Origin: Urbifossiella limnaea
GTDB taxonomy: Bacteria > Planctomycetota > Planctomycetia > Gemmatales > Gemmataceae
Assembly (NCBI RefSeq): GCF_007747215.1
Contig: NZ_CP036273.1
Location: 992,001 to 1,056,000, forward strand
Length of the DNA: 64,000 nucleotides
Direction of reading: 5' to 3'
Below are positions 8,411-15,455 of the stretch, piece by piece; within the stretch, counting starts at the first letter, position 1; each line of letters starts with the position of its first letter. The notes under the pieces are model-generated. The model was not told where the DNA came from and did no database searches. It saw only the letters and a list, made by a program, of their open reading frames with translations. The translations under genes and the position numbers were made by a program.

Positions 8411-8599
8411 CCGAAAGCAACTTCGGTGGGCCCCGCCGGCGACGCCGTCCCGCACTCCGCAAGGCTCCATGTCCGCCCACCCGACTCCTGTCGGCCCTCC
8501 CGTCTCACCGCGCCGCATCTTCTGGGTCCCGAACCCAGCGATGGGCATGGCGGCGGGAAACGGGGGCACGGCAACGGAAAGCCGCCTGCTCTGGTCGCG

Positions 8600-8667
8600 G
8601 TAGGGACGGCCCTTTCGGGCCGCCCCCCGCACAGATCCGGACGAGCGGAATTACCGCATCCGGCTCT
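8600..8667 (-). ncRNA. Group II intron domains V and VI
   Basis: Read on the minus strand from 8667, domain V is a 35-nt hairpin starting AGAGCCGGA and closing TCCGGATCT, with a GCGG/CCGC upper stem, the AGC triad and a lower bulge. Domain VI follows (8600-8632) as a GC-rich stem with a GAAA loop, ending ...CCCTAC. The terminal AC agrees with the usual AY 3' end of group II introns. The stop codon of the maturase gene touches the first base of domain V. Confidence 0.8.
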
Positions 8668-10478
8668 TACCTCGGGTGCTTGGCGTCGAACCGCACGTTC
8701 GGATAGGGATGCTGGATCTTGGGTCGCGGAACGAAGAAGGCAATCAGCGGGCGGAACCGCTCCCAGTTCATCCGGCCCTTCTGGCCCCGGCGTCGTAACG
8801 CCTGAAGCCAGTGTCGGACCGCCTGCTCCCGGAACGCGGCCAGACTCGCCATGTTGCCCGGGACGGCATGGTAGGCGAAGTACCCCCGCACCACCCGGCC
8901 CAACCACTGGCCTTGCCGACCGAGGGGAGCGTGGCGGTGCTTCCGCAACGTCTCGCCGACCTCCGTCAGCTTGGCTCGGAGTCGCTTCTTCGCCGTCGTC
9001 CGTCGCACGATGAACCCCTCCTTCCCGTGCTTCCGCACCCAGCGGTGCGTGAAACCCAGGAAGTCGAACGATTCCCGCCGCCCTTCCCCCCGCTCCCATC
9101 GCCGCCAAGCCGCGAGCCGGCTGAACTCGATGAGCCGCGTCTTCTCGGGGTGCAGGCGAAGGCCGAACGTCTCCAACCGTTCCCGGAGTTCGCCCAGGAA
9201 CTGTTCGGCCTCGTGACGATGCTGAAAGCCCAGGACGAAATCGTCCGCGTATCGGACGATGAGGACATCGCCCTTCGCGTTCCTCTTCCGCCACTGGTTG
9301 ACCCACAGGTCCAGAACGTAGTGCAGGTACACGTTCGCGAGGAATGGTGAAATCACCGAACCCTGCGGCGTTCCGACCTCCGTCTTGGACCACTGACCGT
9401 CCTCGGACACACCCACCCTCAGCCATTTCCGGATCAGGCGGAGCATCCGACGATCGGCGACCCGGTGCTCGACGAACTTCCACAGCCATTCATGGCTCAC
9501 GGCATCGAAGAACCCTTGAATGTCTGCGTCGATCACCCAGTTCACCTTCTTCCGCATCAGCCCCACCCAGAGCGCGTCCAGCGCGTCATGCGGGCCGCGC
9601 CCGGGGCGGAACCCATACGACAGGCCCAGGAAGTCAACCTCCCAGATCGCCCCGAGAACTTTCGCCACGGCCTGTTGGACCACCTTGTCCTCCAACGCCG
9701 CGACGCCCAGCGGTCGCATCCGCCCGTCGGCCTTCGGGATGAAGACACGCCGGGACGGCAACGCCCGATAGGTTCCCGCGTGGACCCGCCGGTGCAGGTC
9801 CACGACACGATCTTCGAGGTCGGCTTCGTACCGCTCCCACGTCACCCCGTCGATACCCGGAGCCGCCCCGCGCTTGAGCGCGAAGAAACTCTCGAACAGC
9901 AGCGGGATGGTGATGTGGTGCAGTAAGGCAGTGAACCTCGCCTTCTTATCCTTGCGCGCGACTTCACGCACACGTCCCAGATCCGTCGATGCGAGACCCC
10001 GGCTCTGCGTCCGGCTCGCAGTTTCACTGGTCGTGTTCCCCTCGGCGGGTGGCCTTCCCTCCCCCGTCTCCGCGGGTGGCACCAGCCCACCCTTGTTCGA
10101 CGAGTTCTTCGGTACTACGCCGCCCTCCGACTTCCCAACCCCGTGCGCGCCAGAGGTGCGGCTTGTGGCCTTTTCTGGCCGACCCGCGATGCCCGATGCG
10201 GGTGGGGCTGGGATCTCCCGGTTCCCGTGCGAGGAGTTTCCACGCGTGTACAGGGTCTCCGACTGCGCGGGGTCCGACAGCGGCTCGCCTGTGACGTCGC
10301 CGTCGGTGTGGCCTTCCGCCTCAGCTAACGGCGTCGGCACCCCGGAGGACCTGATTTCGCAGCTCGATGGCTGACCCGCGTGTGCCCCTGTCAACGCTTC
10401 GCCGACGGCCTTGCGGCCGTCCACGCATGACTCGGGGTCGGGGTGGCTGGCTGGGCCTTCCCCGTGCGACTCTTCCAT
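8667..10478 (-). CDS. ltrA: Group II intron reverse transcriptase/maturase
   Basis: The 603-codon frame starts ATGGAAGAGTCGC at 10478. Roughly the first 140 residues (MEESHGEGPASHPDPESC...) look like translated intron RNA domains, so true translation may start further in. The RT domain begins near ARFTALLHHITIPLLFESFF. Motifs in order: APGIDGVTWERYEADL (RT1), RRVFIPKADGRMRPLGVAALEDKVVQQA (RT2), DADIQGFFDAVSH (RT3), GTPQGSVISPFLANVYLH (RT4), VRYADDFVLGF with the catalytic Asp pair (RT5) and LHPEKTRLIEF (RT6). The maturase GIIM region closes the protein (HWLQALRRRGQKGRMNWERFRPLI...HPYPNVRFDAKHPR). I see no HNH endonuclease domain at the C terminus. All core motifs are intact. Confidence 0.92.
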   Translation of the reverse strand: MEESHGEGPASHPDPESCVDGRKAVGEALTGAHAGQPSSCEIRSSGVPTPLAEAEGHTDGDVTGEPLSDPAQSETLYTRGNSSHGNREIPAPPASGIAGRPEKATSRTSGAHGVGKSEGGVVPKNSSNKGGLVPPAETGEGRPPAEGNTTSETASRTQSRGLASTDLGRVREVARKDKKARFTALLHHITIPLLFESFFALKRGAAPGIDGVTWERYEADLEDRVVDLHRRVHAGTYRALPSRRVFIPKADGRMRPLGVAALEDKVVQQAVAKVLGAIWEVDFLGLSYGFRPGRGPHDALDALWVGLMRKKVNWVIDADIQGFFDAVSHEWLWKFVEHRVADRRMLRLIRKWLRVGVSEDGQWSKTEVGTPQGSVISPFLANVYLHYVLDLWVNQWRKRNAKGDVLIVRYADDFVLGFQHRHEAEQFLGELRERLETFGLRLHPEKTRLIEFSRLAAWRRWERGEGRRESFDFLGFTHRWVRKHGKEGFIVRRTTAKKRLRAKLTEVGETLRKHRHAPLGRQGQWLGRVVRGYFAYHAVPGNMASLAAFREQAVRHWLQALRRRGQKGRMNWERFRPLIAFFVPRPKIQHPYPNVRFDAKHPR

Positions 10479-10642
10479 TCGCGACTCCTCGCCGGTTTAA
10501 CCGGCGCACTAGCCGTCCGGTGAAATGACGCTCTCGGAGCCCGTTTCATGCCGCTCACCGGCCGGCGGTGCGGGTGCCGGACCGCTCACCCGGGCCTGTT
10601 TTCGGGTGATCCCGCCCCCAACCGGCGATATGCTCGGTCTTC

Positions 10643-10939
10643 ATGTCCGACGTGACCAGCCTTCTGGATGCCGCTGCGGCCGGCGACCGCCAGGCCGCCG
10701 CCGCCCTGCTCCCGCTCGTGTACGACGAGTTGCGGAACCTCGCCGCCGCCCGCATGTCATCCGAAGCCCCCGGCCACACCCTCGGCGCCACCGCCCTCGT
10801 CCACGAGGCGTACCTGCGGCTGGTCGGGGACCAGCAGTTCGACGGCCGGGGGCACTTCTTCGCCGCCGCCGCCGAGGCCATGCGCCGCATCCTGGTGGAC
10901 GCCGCCCGCCGCAAGGCGACCGTGCGGCACGGCGGCGAT
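10643..10939 (+). pseudogene. Truncated ECF sigma-70 factor
   Basis: ATG 10643 begins a clear ECF sigma N terminus: SLLDAAAAGDRQAAAALLPLVYDELRNLA, then HTLGATALVHEAYLRLVG and GHFFAAAAEAMRRILVDAARRK (the planctomycete-type sigma region 2, Sig-70_X6 group). After residue about 99 (HGGD, near 10939) the resemblance ends abruptly. Region 4, which binds the -35 box, is missing. The rest of the frame is not sigma-like. It is read away from the group II intron. A truncated remnant is the best reading. Confidence 0.75.
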
Positions 10940-12437
10940 CCGTTCTCACCCCGACGCGAAGGAGAACGCGATGGCCGCCGTCAGGTGCCCTGCGGTCTGC
11001 GCCGTCGCCTCGGCCGGTGGGACTACCGACCCCAGGTCGGTCAGGAAGCCGTGGGCGATCTTCGCGGACTGGGGCGGGCGGCACGCGTGAGGGTGTTGCG
11101 TCCGGTGCCGGCCCAGGCCACGGACACGGCTGGCCACCTCGACGCCCGCGCTGTCGGCTCCCTGTGCCCGGTCGGCTCCCGGATGAAGGCCGTTAACGCC
11201 CGGCTCCACAGGCCCTCACTCGCGGCCCGCCGGGTGACTGCCTCCGGCTCGTCCTCCTTCTCGATGGAGAGGGCGCGCGTCATCACCTCTCGCGACACCT
11301 TGCCGTCGAGCCGCAGGCCCCGGGTTGCCCACCCGAGCCGGGAACAGCGTGTAGAGTCGAGCAGCCGGTACGCGAGCCCGCAGGAGGCCAGGGCCACAGC
11401 CCGGCCGAGGGCGGTGGACAGCATCCTGACCCAGCTGGTACGGTACCCGGGCCGGCCCTCTGCTACCGTTGACACTCGTGCGAATTTCTCCGGGCAGCCG
11501 GCGGCGGCGGGCGGATTCCATAATCGTGATGGCGCCTCCACTTTCATGTGCGGTGTCTCTGGCTCTACGGTCGCAACTCCTCCCTCCGCGAGGGGCCGGA
11601 CGACCGGCGGCTTGTGCTCCGCACCCCCGCCCGCCCGACCGGTGTCGCGGTCGTTGATCCCCGAAGCGGCGGCCGCGGCCCGGCCCTTCGGCCGCCTTGC
11701 TAGCCCGGGGTCCGGCCCGTGCGTCGCCGGTCGCGGCGCCGCGACCGCCGCGACCGCCGCCCGGCGGGACCGGACGGGGCGGACGGCTGTGGCCCCCCAC
11801 CGCCGCCGCGCTGAGGAGGGCCGCTGCCGCCGTCCGCCTCGTCCCTGATCCACCACTCCCGACTGCCGGGCGTCGGCCGCACCCCGCGCGGTCGTCCCGG
11901 CTCGGCAGCACGAGTCACCGCCCTTTCCGGGGCCGGGGCACAGCCGCAGCCCCCCGCACCAGGACCACCGCCCGCCCGGCGGCTCGGGGAGGGTCGCAGC
12001 AACTGCTCCAGGGCGGGCCGGGCGGTCGAGACACGATGGGGGGCGGGGGGCGGCTCCGCCGCCCGTCTGGCCGCACAGAGGAGGGGTAAGCCCCCCTGGG
12101 AGGGGCTGCCACACCCCCTTAAGGGGGCAACTGTCGCCGGGGCGTTCCTGGCGGGCGTCGAGGGCGTACGTGGTCATGGCCGATTGGGCGCCGCGCGTGA
12201 AGCTAGGAAAGATGGGGTGAGTGGAGTCGGACGCGGAGGGGCCGGAGGGGGGTGGCCGCGCCCCCGCCCTCCCCGTCGTCCTGGCGATGCCGGCCGTGAT
12301 CCCGACGCCGCCGCACCGGCCGAGCGCGCGCCTGACGCCCTGCCTCTGGTCCGCTCCCTTCGGGGGATCGAAGCCCTCGGCCTGCTGCCCGCCGCGGCCC
12401 ACGCTCGGGTGAAGGGGGCCGCGCCCTTCTGCTGCTA
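10940..12437. other. 1.5-kb stretch of unassigned DNA
   Basis: This lies between the broken sigma gene and the IS630 element. Several frames stay open, but that is expected at this GC. None is recognisable. The most protein-like piece is on the minus strand near 11090-11440 (MLSTALGRAVALASCGLAYRL... then KVSREVMTRALSIEKEDEPEAV). A second piece in another frame ends at 10946 (KIAHGFLTDLGSVV...AFSFASG). Together they could be one decayed gene. A 14-bp palindrome CCCCCTTAAGGGGG lies at 12114-12127. The breakpoint at 10940 implies this DNA arrived by insertion or rearrangement. Confidence 0.35.
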
Positions 12438-12460
12438 GTCGGTCAGCACTTTTGAGGTGC
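12438..12460 (+). repeat. Left inverted repeat of IS630 element
   Basis: GTCGGTCAGCACTTTTGAGGTGC, flanked outside by TA (12436-12437). It matches the reverse complement of 13629-13651 imperfectly. Confidence 0.8.
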
Positions 12461-13580
12461 GGGGTAGAGCCGGCGGAGTTTGACCCGGGCGTCGGCCGTC
12501 GTGAAGCGCCAGTTCACTCCGACCTTCCGCTCGTTCCGCTCCTTCACCCACGCCGTCACCACCTGCCTCAGCCGCGCCGCCGACCCGATCCGGCGGTCCA
12601 GGCACTGACCCGACAGGGCGGCCAACTCGCACTCGGCCACGTTCAGCCACGACCCGTGCTTCGGGGTGTAATGCCACTCCAGCTTCGCGGCGATCCGCCG
12701 CGCCCGGTCCGGCTCGAACGCCTCGTACAGGCACCCCGGGTCGTGGGTGTTCAGGTTGTCCGTCACCAGGACCAGCTTGTCGGCCCCGGGGTGCCGCTCC
12801 TCGACCAGCCACCGCAGCACCTCGGCGAAGTCCTTCGCCGTCCGCCGGTCCGTCACCGTCACCTGCCGCCAACCCGCCAGCGGCTCGGAGATCATGAACA
12901 GGTTCGCCGTCCCCTCCCGCTTGTACTCGTAGTCGTACCGGGCCGGGGCGCCCGGGGCGGTCGGCAGGGGCTCACGGACCTCACTCACCAACTGCTTGGA
13001 CGACTCGTCGATGCAGACCAGCGGCCGCTTCGGGTCCGCCGGCCGGTGGTACACCTCGATCACGTCCTCCATCCGGGCCACGAACTCCCCGCTCGGGCCG
13101 TCCGGCAGGCACCACTGCTCCTTCAGGTGCGGCTTCACCACGTTTTTTCATCACCCGCCGGACCGTCTCGGCCGAGACGGCGGGAACGACCTCCAGCTCG
13201 ACCAACTTGTCGGCCAGCATCCGCAGGGTCCACCGGGTGCGCTCGTCCGGGGGCGGGGAGCAGGCGAGGGTGATGAGTCGGGCCTCGGCCGCCCCGTCCA
13301 GCACCCGCTCCCGACTCGGCTTGGCCTGGGCCTTCCGGGTCAGGGCGGCGGCCACCCCCGACTCGACGAACCGCTGGCGGACCCGCCCGACGGTGTCGGT
13401 GCTGACCTCCACGGCCTCGGCGATCCGGTCGTCCGTCCACCCCGGCCGGCCGTCGGCGGTGTCGGCCTTGAGCAGGATGCGGGCGTGGGCCACCTTCTGG
13501 GCCGCCGTCCGCCCGGCCGCCAGCAACCCGGTCAGCTCGACCCGCTCGTCGGCGGTCAGCGTCACGACATACTTCTTCAC
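12443..13580 (-). CDS. IS630-family transposase made by frameshifting
   Basis: The first frame runs from ATG 13580 (MKKYVVTLTADERVELTGLL) and carries the N-terminal helix-turn-helix. It reaches VRRVMKK at an A6 run (TTTTTT at 13143-13148 on the plus strand). The second frame (12443-13141) continues as KNVVKPHLKEQWCLPDGPS and contains the DDE core: VCIDESSKQL (Asp), LVTDNLNTHD (Asp), HGSWLNVAECELAAL (Glu). A -1 slip on AAAAAA joins them into about 380 residues, the usual family length. Without the slip, the first frame ends at 12981 in nonsense sequence. Both halves are otherwise intact, so programmed frameshifting is more likely than mutation, but a single-base loss cannot be excluded. Confidence 0.88.
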
Positions 13581-13628
13581 GCCGGAGTCCTCCCGATCGC
13601 CCCAGTGGAGCTGATCGGGGGGCTGTCC

Positions 13629-13651
13629 GCAACTCGAAAGCGTCAGCCGAC
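13629..13651 (-). repeat. Right inverted repeat of IS630 element
   Basis: On the minus strand this reads GTCGGCTGACGCTTTCGAGTTGC, similar to the left end. TA follows at 13652-13653. Confidence 0.8.
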
Positions 13652-13778
13652 TAGGGGGCGAAGGAGTCGACCGGGGAGATCATCGCGGCCGACCCGCTGC
13701 CGCGGGGCGTCGCGGCCGGCCGGCAGGAAGCCGGGCGGGTGGCGGGATGACCCGGCGCGGGAGGGGGCGACCGATCCG

Positions 13779-13909
13779 GGTCACTGAGCGGGCCGCCGGC
13801 GAAACGCCAGCGTCCAGTCGTTGAGGTGCATGCCCGCCAGTTCGGGGGGCGGCGGGACCGGGTCCGGCGGGGCGAGCGGGACCGGGTCGGTGAAGTCCCG
13901 CCCACGGGA
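13779..13909 (-). pseudogene. C-terminal scrap of a TIR-domain gene
   Basis: The last 43 or so codons of a TIR gene, ending PPPELAGMHLNDWTLAFRRRPAQ and a stop. It matches the end of the Hsp70-TIR gene (37042-37172) almost base for base (only about ten differences by eye over 131 bp). Homology stops sharply at 13909, where a TerD-like fragment of the opposite strand begins. This is a remnant of a duplicated copy of the Hsp70-TIR locus. Confidence 0.75.
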
Positions 13910-14175
13910 GTCCAGGTGCTCAACAGCTTTACGGAGCAGCCGTACCGCGACCTGCCCGAGTGCTTTGCCGGGTGGATGGGCCGGGCGGAGCCGGCCTCCG
14001 GCGAGGTGTTCGAGCCGAAGACGGTGGTGGACAGGGTGGACGTGGCGGCGGACACCCGCATTTGCCTGGCGGCGGTGTTCGACCTGGTCGGGCGGGAGGT
14101 CATCTGGGCCGACATCGCCCTGAGCAAGCACCCGCGGTTCGCCAACCACGTCCGCGACAACCGGGCAAGGGCGCA
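13910..14175 (+). pseudogene. Internal fragment of a TerD-like gene
   Basis: In the plus frame it reads VLNSFTEQPYRDLPECFAGWMGR, then FEPKTVVDRVDVAADTRICL and VIWADIALSKHPRFANHVRDN. This resembles the C-terminal part of large TerD-related or RING-associated proteins of the MXAN_6230/SCO0854 type; that identification is from memory of the motif and is tentative. The piece has no start and breaks off at about 14170, where IS701-like sequence begins. A sister fragment covering the end of the same domain lies at 41003-41266. Confidence 0.55.
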
Positions 14176-14400
14176 TTCGAGACGGAGCCCGAACCACGGG
14201 GCGCGGGACAGGACGCTGCGGTAGTCGGTGGGGTGCCCGGGTCCCAGTTGCCAGAGCGTGCGGAGAGGGTTGGCGACGGTGCGGCGGCCGGTCGTGAGCA
14301 CCGCCCCGACCAGGAAGGTCGAGAACCGCTGGTACGTCGGGCTGGTGAACTGGAGGGCGAGAGCCTGGACGAGGGAGTGCGCTTCGGGTGGTAGAATCAT
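14165..14400 (-). pseudogene. N-terminal fragment of an IS701-like transposase
   Basis: ATG 14400 starts MILPPEAHSLVQALALQF, followed by TYQRFSTFLVGAVLTTGRRTVANPLRTL and GHPTDYRSVLSRAPW. This is the N-terminal block of IS701/DDE_5-superfamily transposases. It breaks off after about 78 residues, before any catalytic Asp, into the TerD-like fragment. A dead fragment. Confidence 0.7.
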
Positions 14401-14433
14401 GGCGGCCGTCCGCGGGCGAGGGCCAGGAGAGCT

Positions 14434-14601
14434 TCAGCAACCCTCATGGTAACTCGCCGCGGGCGGCCGCGCAGAATCGGCACCAGTCGAGCTAAGCGCC
14501 CACATGTCGTGCGCGTGCTCGGCTGGCCGCTCCGACAGCGCCAGCACGTCCGGCGTCAACTCGACGGCCGAGGTGTCGAGTGGCCGCGGGGTGTACGTCA
14601 A
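14434..14601 (-). pseudogene. Truncated RyR-domain gene
   Basis: Immediately after the TPR gene stop, a frame starting at TTG 14601 reads LTYTPRPLDTSAVELTPDVLAL and SERPAEHAHDMWAL. This is the opening half of a bacterial RyR domain (YxPxPxDTSxVxLxxxLxxLxExLAExxHDxWA). The remainder, including the usual GWxYGxxRDD section, is missing. After HDMWAL the sequence is unrelated and ends at 14434. The start overlaps the stop of the preceding gene, so this was the last gene of the NUDIX operon before truncation. Confidence 0.6.
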
Positions 14602-15455
14602 TCGCCGGCCGTGGGTCGGAGGAACGGACTGAGCGGGGGCAACCGGCCGTGCAAGTCGGCGGGGACCGGCTGGCCGAGGAGCCCGTGCGCCTGGGTAACG
14701 CGGCGGAGCTGGCCGCCCATGCTCTGCGGGTGGTGCGGCTGGGCGTCCGGGTGGCTGGCGGCGACGTGGTAGTGGGCGACAGCGTCGTCCCACCGGCCGA
14801 GGATCGCCGCCGCCTCGCCGCGCGTCGCCAGGTGCCAGATGTGGTCGTCGGCCTGCCGCCGCGCCCGCGCCAGGTCCGGGGCGAGGAGCGCCTCGGCGCG
14901 CTGCCGGGCCTCGGCCGCGAGCGCCTCCGACGCGGGGAGCCGCCCCCGCGCCAGCGCCAGGGCGGCGCGGACGAACACCAGGAACGCGACGTTCACCGCC
15001 GGGTACCCCGACCCGGGTGGCTCGCACGCCCGGCGGTACCGGCCGGCGGCCGTCGCGTACTGCTCGTCGGCCAGCTCGAACGCGAGGTTGCGGCCCGGGT
15101 CGCCGGCCGGCCGCGACAGCCCGTCGTCCAGGTGAATGTGCCCGCGGTCCTTCGGCAGCCGGGCCCACAGGCAGTACGTGTCTTCGTCGAGCCGGCCGCC
15201 GAACCGCCGGTCCACGTCCGCCAGTAGGTCCTCGGCGTCGGCGGGTCGGCCGCGGCGGATGAGGTTGAAAGCCCGCTCGAACCACAGGTGCAGCGCCGTC
15301 GGGTAGCGGTCGGGGGCGGTGATCGCGGCCAGCAGATCCCCGGCCGCGTCGAGGTCGGCGGGGTCGGAGCCCCGGTTCCACTGCCGGGCCACCCTGAGGA
15401 GGTGATGGTGGCTCGGGTACCGCCGCCCCAGCAGCTCGACGACGCGGTCGGTCAT
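14598..15455 (-). CDS. TPR protein of the DUF4071 (TRAFs-binding) type
   Basis: The protein has 285 residues. ATG 15455 overlaps the stop of the upstream NUDIX/phosphotransferase gene by 4 bases (ATGA), implying translational coupling. It is alpha-helical throughout: TALHLWFERAFNLIRRGRPADAEDLLADV, then FELADEQYATAAGRYRRACE and YPAVNVAFLVFVRAALALARGRL, and later ATRGEAAAILGRWDDAVAHYHVA. The layout and the (A/P)VN.A motif match the MAP3K TRAFs-binding domain (DUF4071) also found at the N terminus of the cyclase fusion at 23030. Such TPR modules usually act as scaffolds in bacterial conflict and signalling operons. No signal peptide; probably cytoplasmic. Confidence 0.75.
   Translation of the reverse strand: MTDRVVELLGRRYPSHHHLLRVARQWNRGSDPADLDAAGDLLAAITAPDRYPTALHLWFERAFNLIRRGRPADAEDLLADVDRRFGGRLDEDTYCLWARLPKDRGHIHLDDGLSRPAGDPGRNLAFELADEQYATAAGRYRRACEPPGSGYPAVNVAFLVFVRAALALARGRLPASEALAAEARQRAEALLAPDLARARRQADDHIWHLATRGEAAAILGRWDDAVAHYHVAASHPDAQPHHPQSMGGQLRRVTQAHGLLGQPVPADLHGRLPPLSPFLRPTAGD

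Larger units (their letters stand above)
8600..10509 (-). mobile_element. Full-length group II intron
   Basis: About 1,910 nt. The 5' end on the minus strand is GTGCGCCGG at 10509-10501, matching the GTGYG consensus. The 3' end after domain VI is at 8600. The intron encodes a complete reverse transcriptase/maturase. It lies between the Cys-knuckle gene and the start of a truncated sigma gene, oriented against both. The flanks are ...CCGGACGGCTA upstream and CGCGACCAG... downstream on the minus strand; neither is an obvious terminator. The intron probably moves by retrohoming. Confidence 0.85.
12438..13651 (-). mobile_element. IS630-family insertion sequence
   Basis: This 1,214-bp element has imperfect 23-bp inverted ends and TA on both sides, the target duplication typical of IS630/Tc1 elements. 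It contains a transposase gene in two overlapping frames joined by an A6 run. It is inserted in scrap DNA between the broken sigma gene and eroded TIR/TerD fragments. Confidence 0.88.

Noticed and set aside
11041-12402. 453-codon minus-strand frame in the unassigned region
   Set aside because: Most of it is Arg/Pro/Gly-rich filler; only a short part looks coding, so it is mentioned in the gap entry but not called a gene.
13654-13750. Plus-strand GAKESTGEIIAADPLPRG reading right of the IS630 element
   Set aside because: Looks coding but has an upstream stop even when the IS is removed, and no start.
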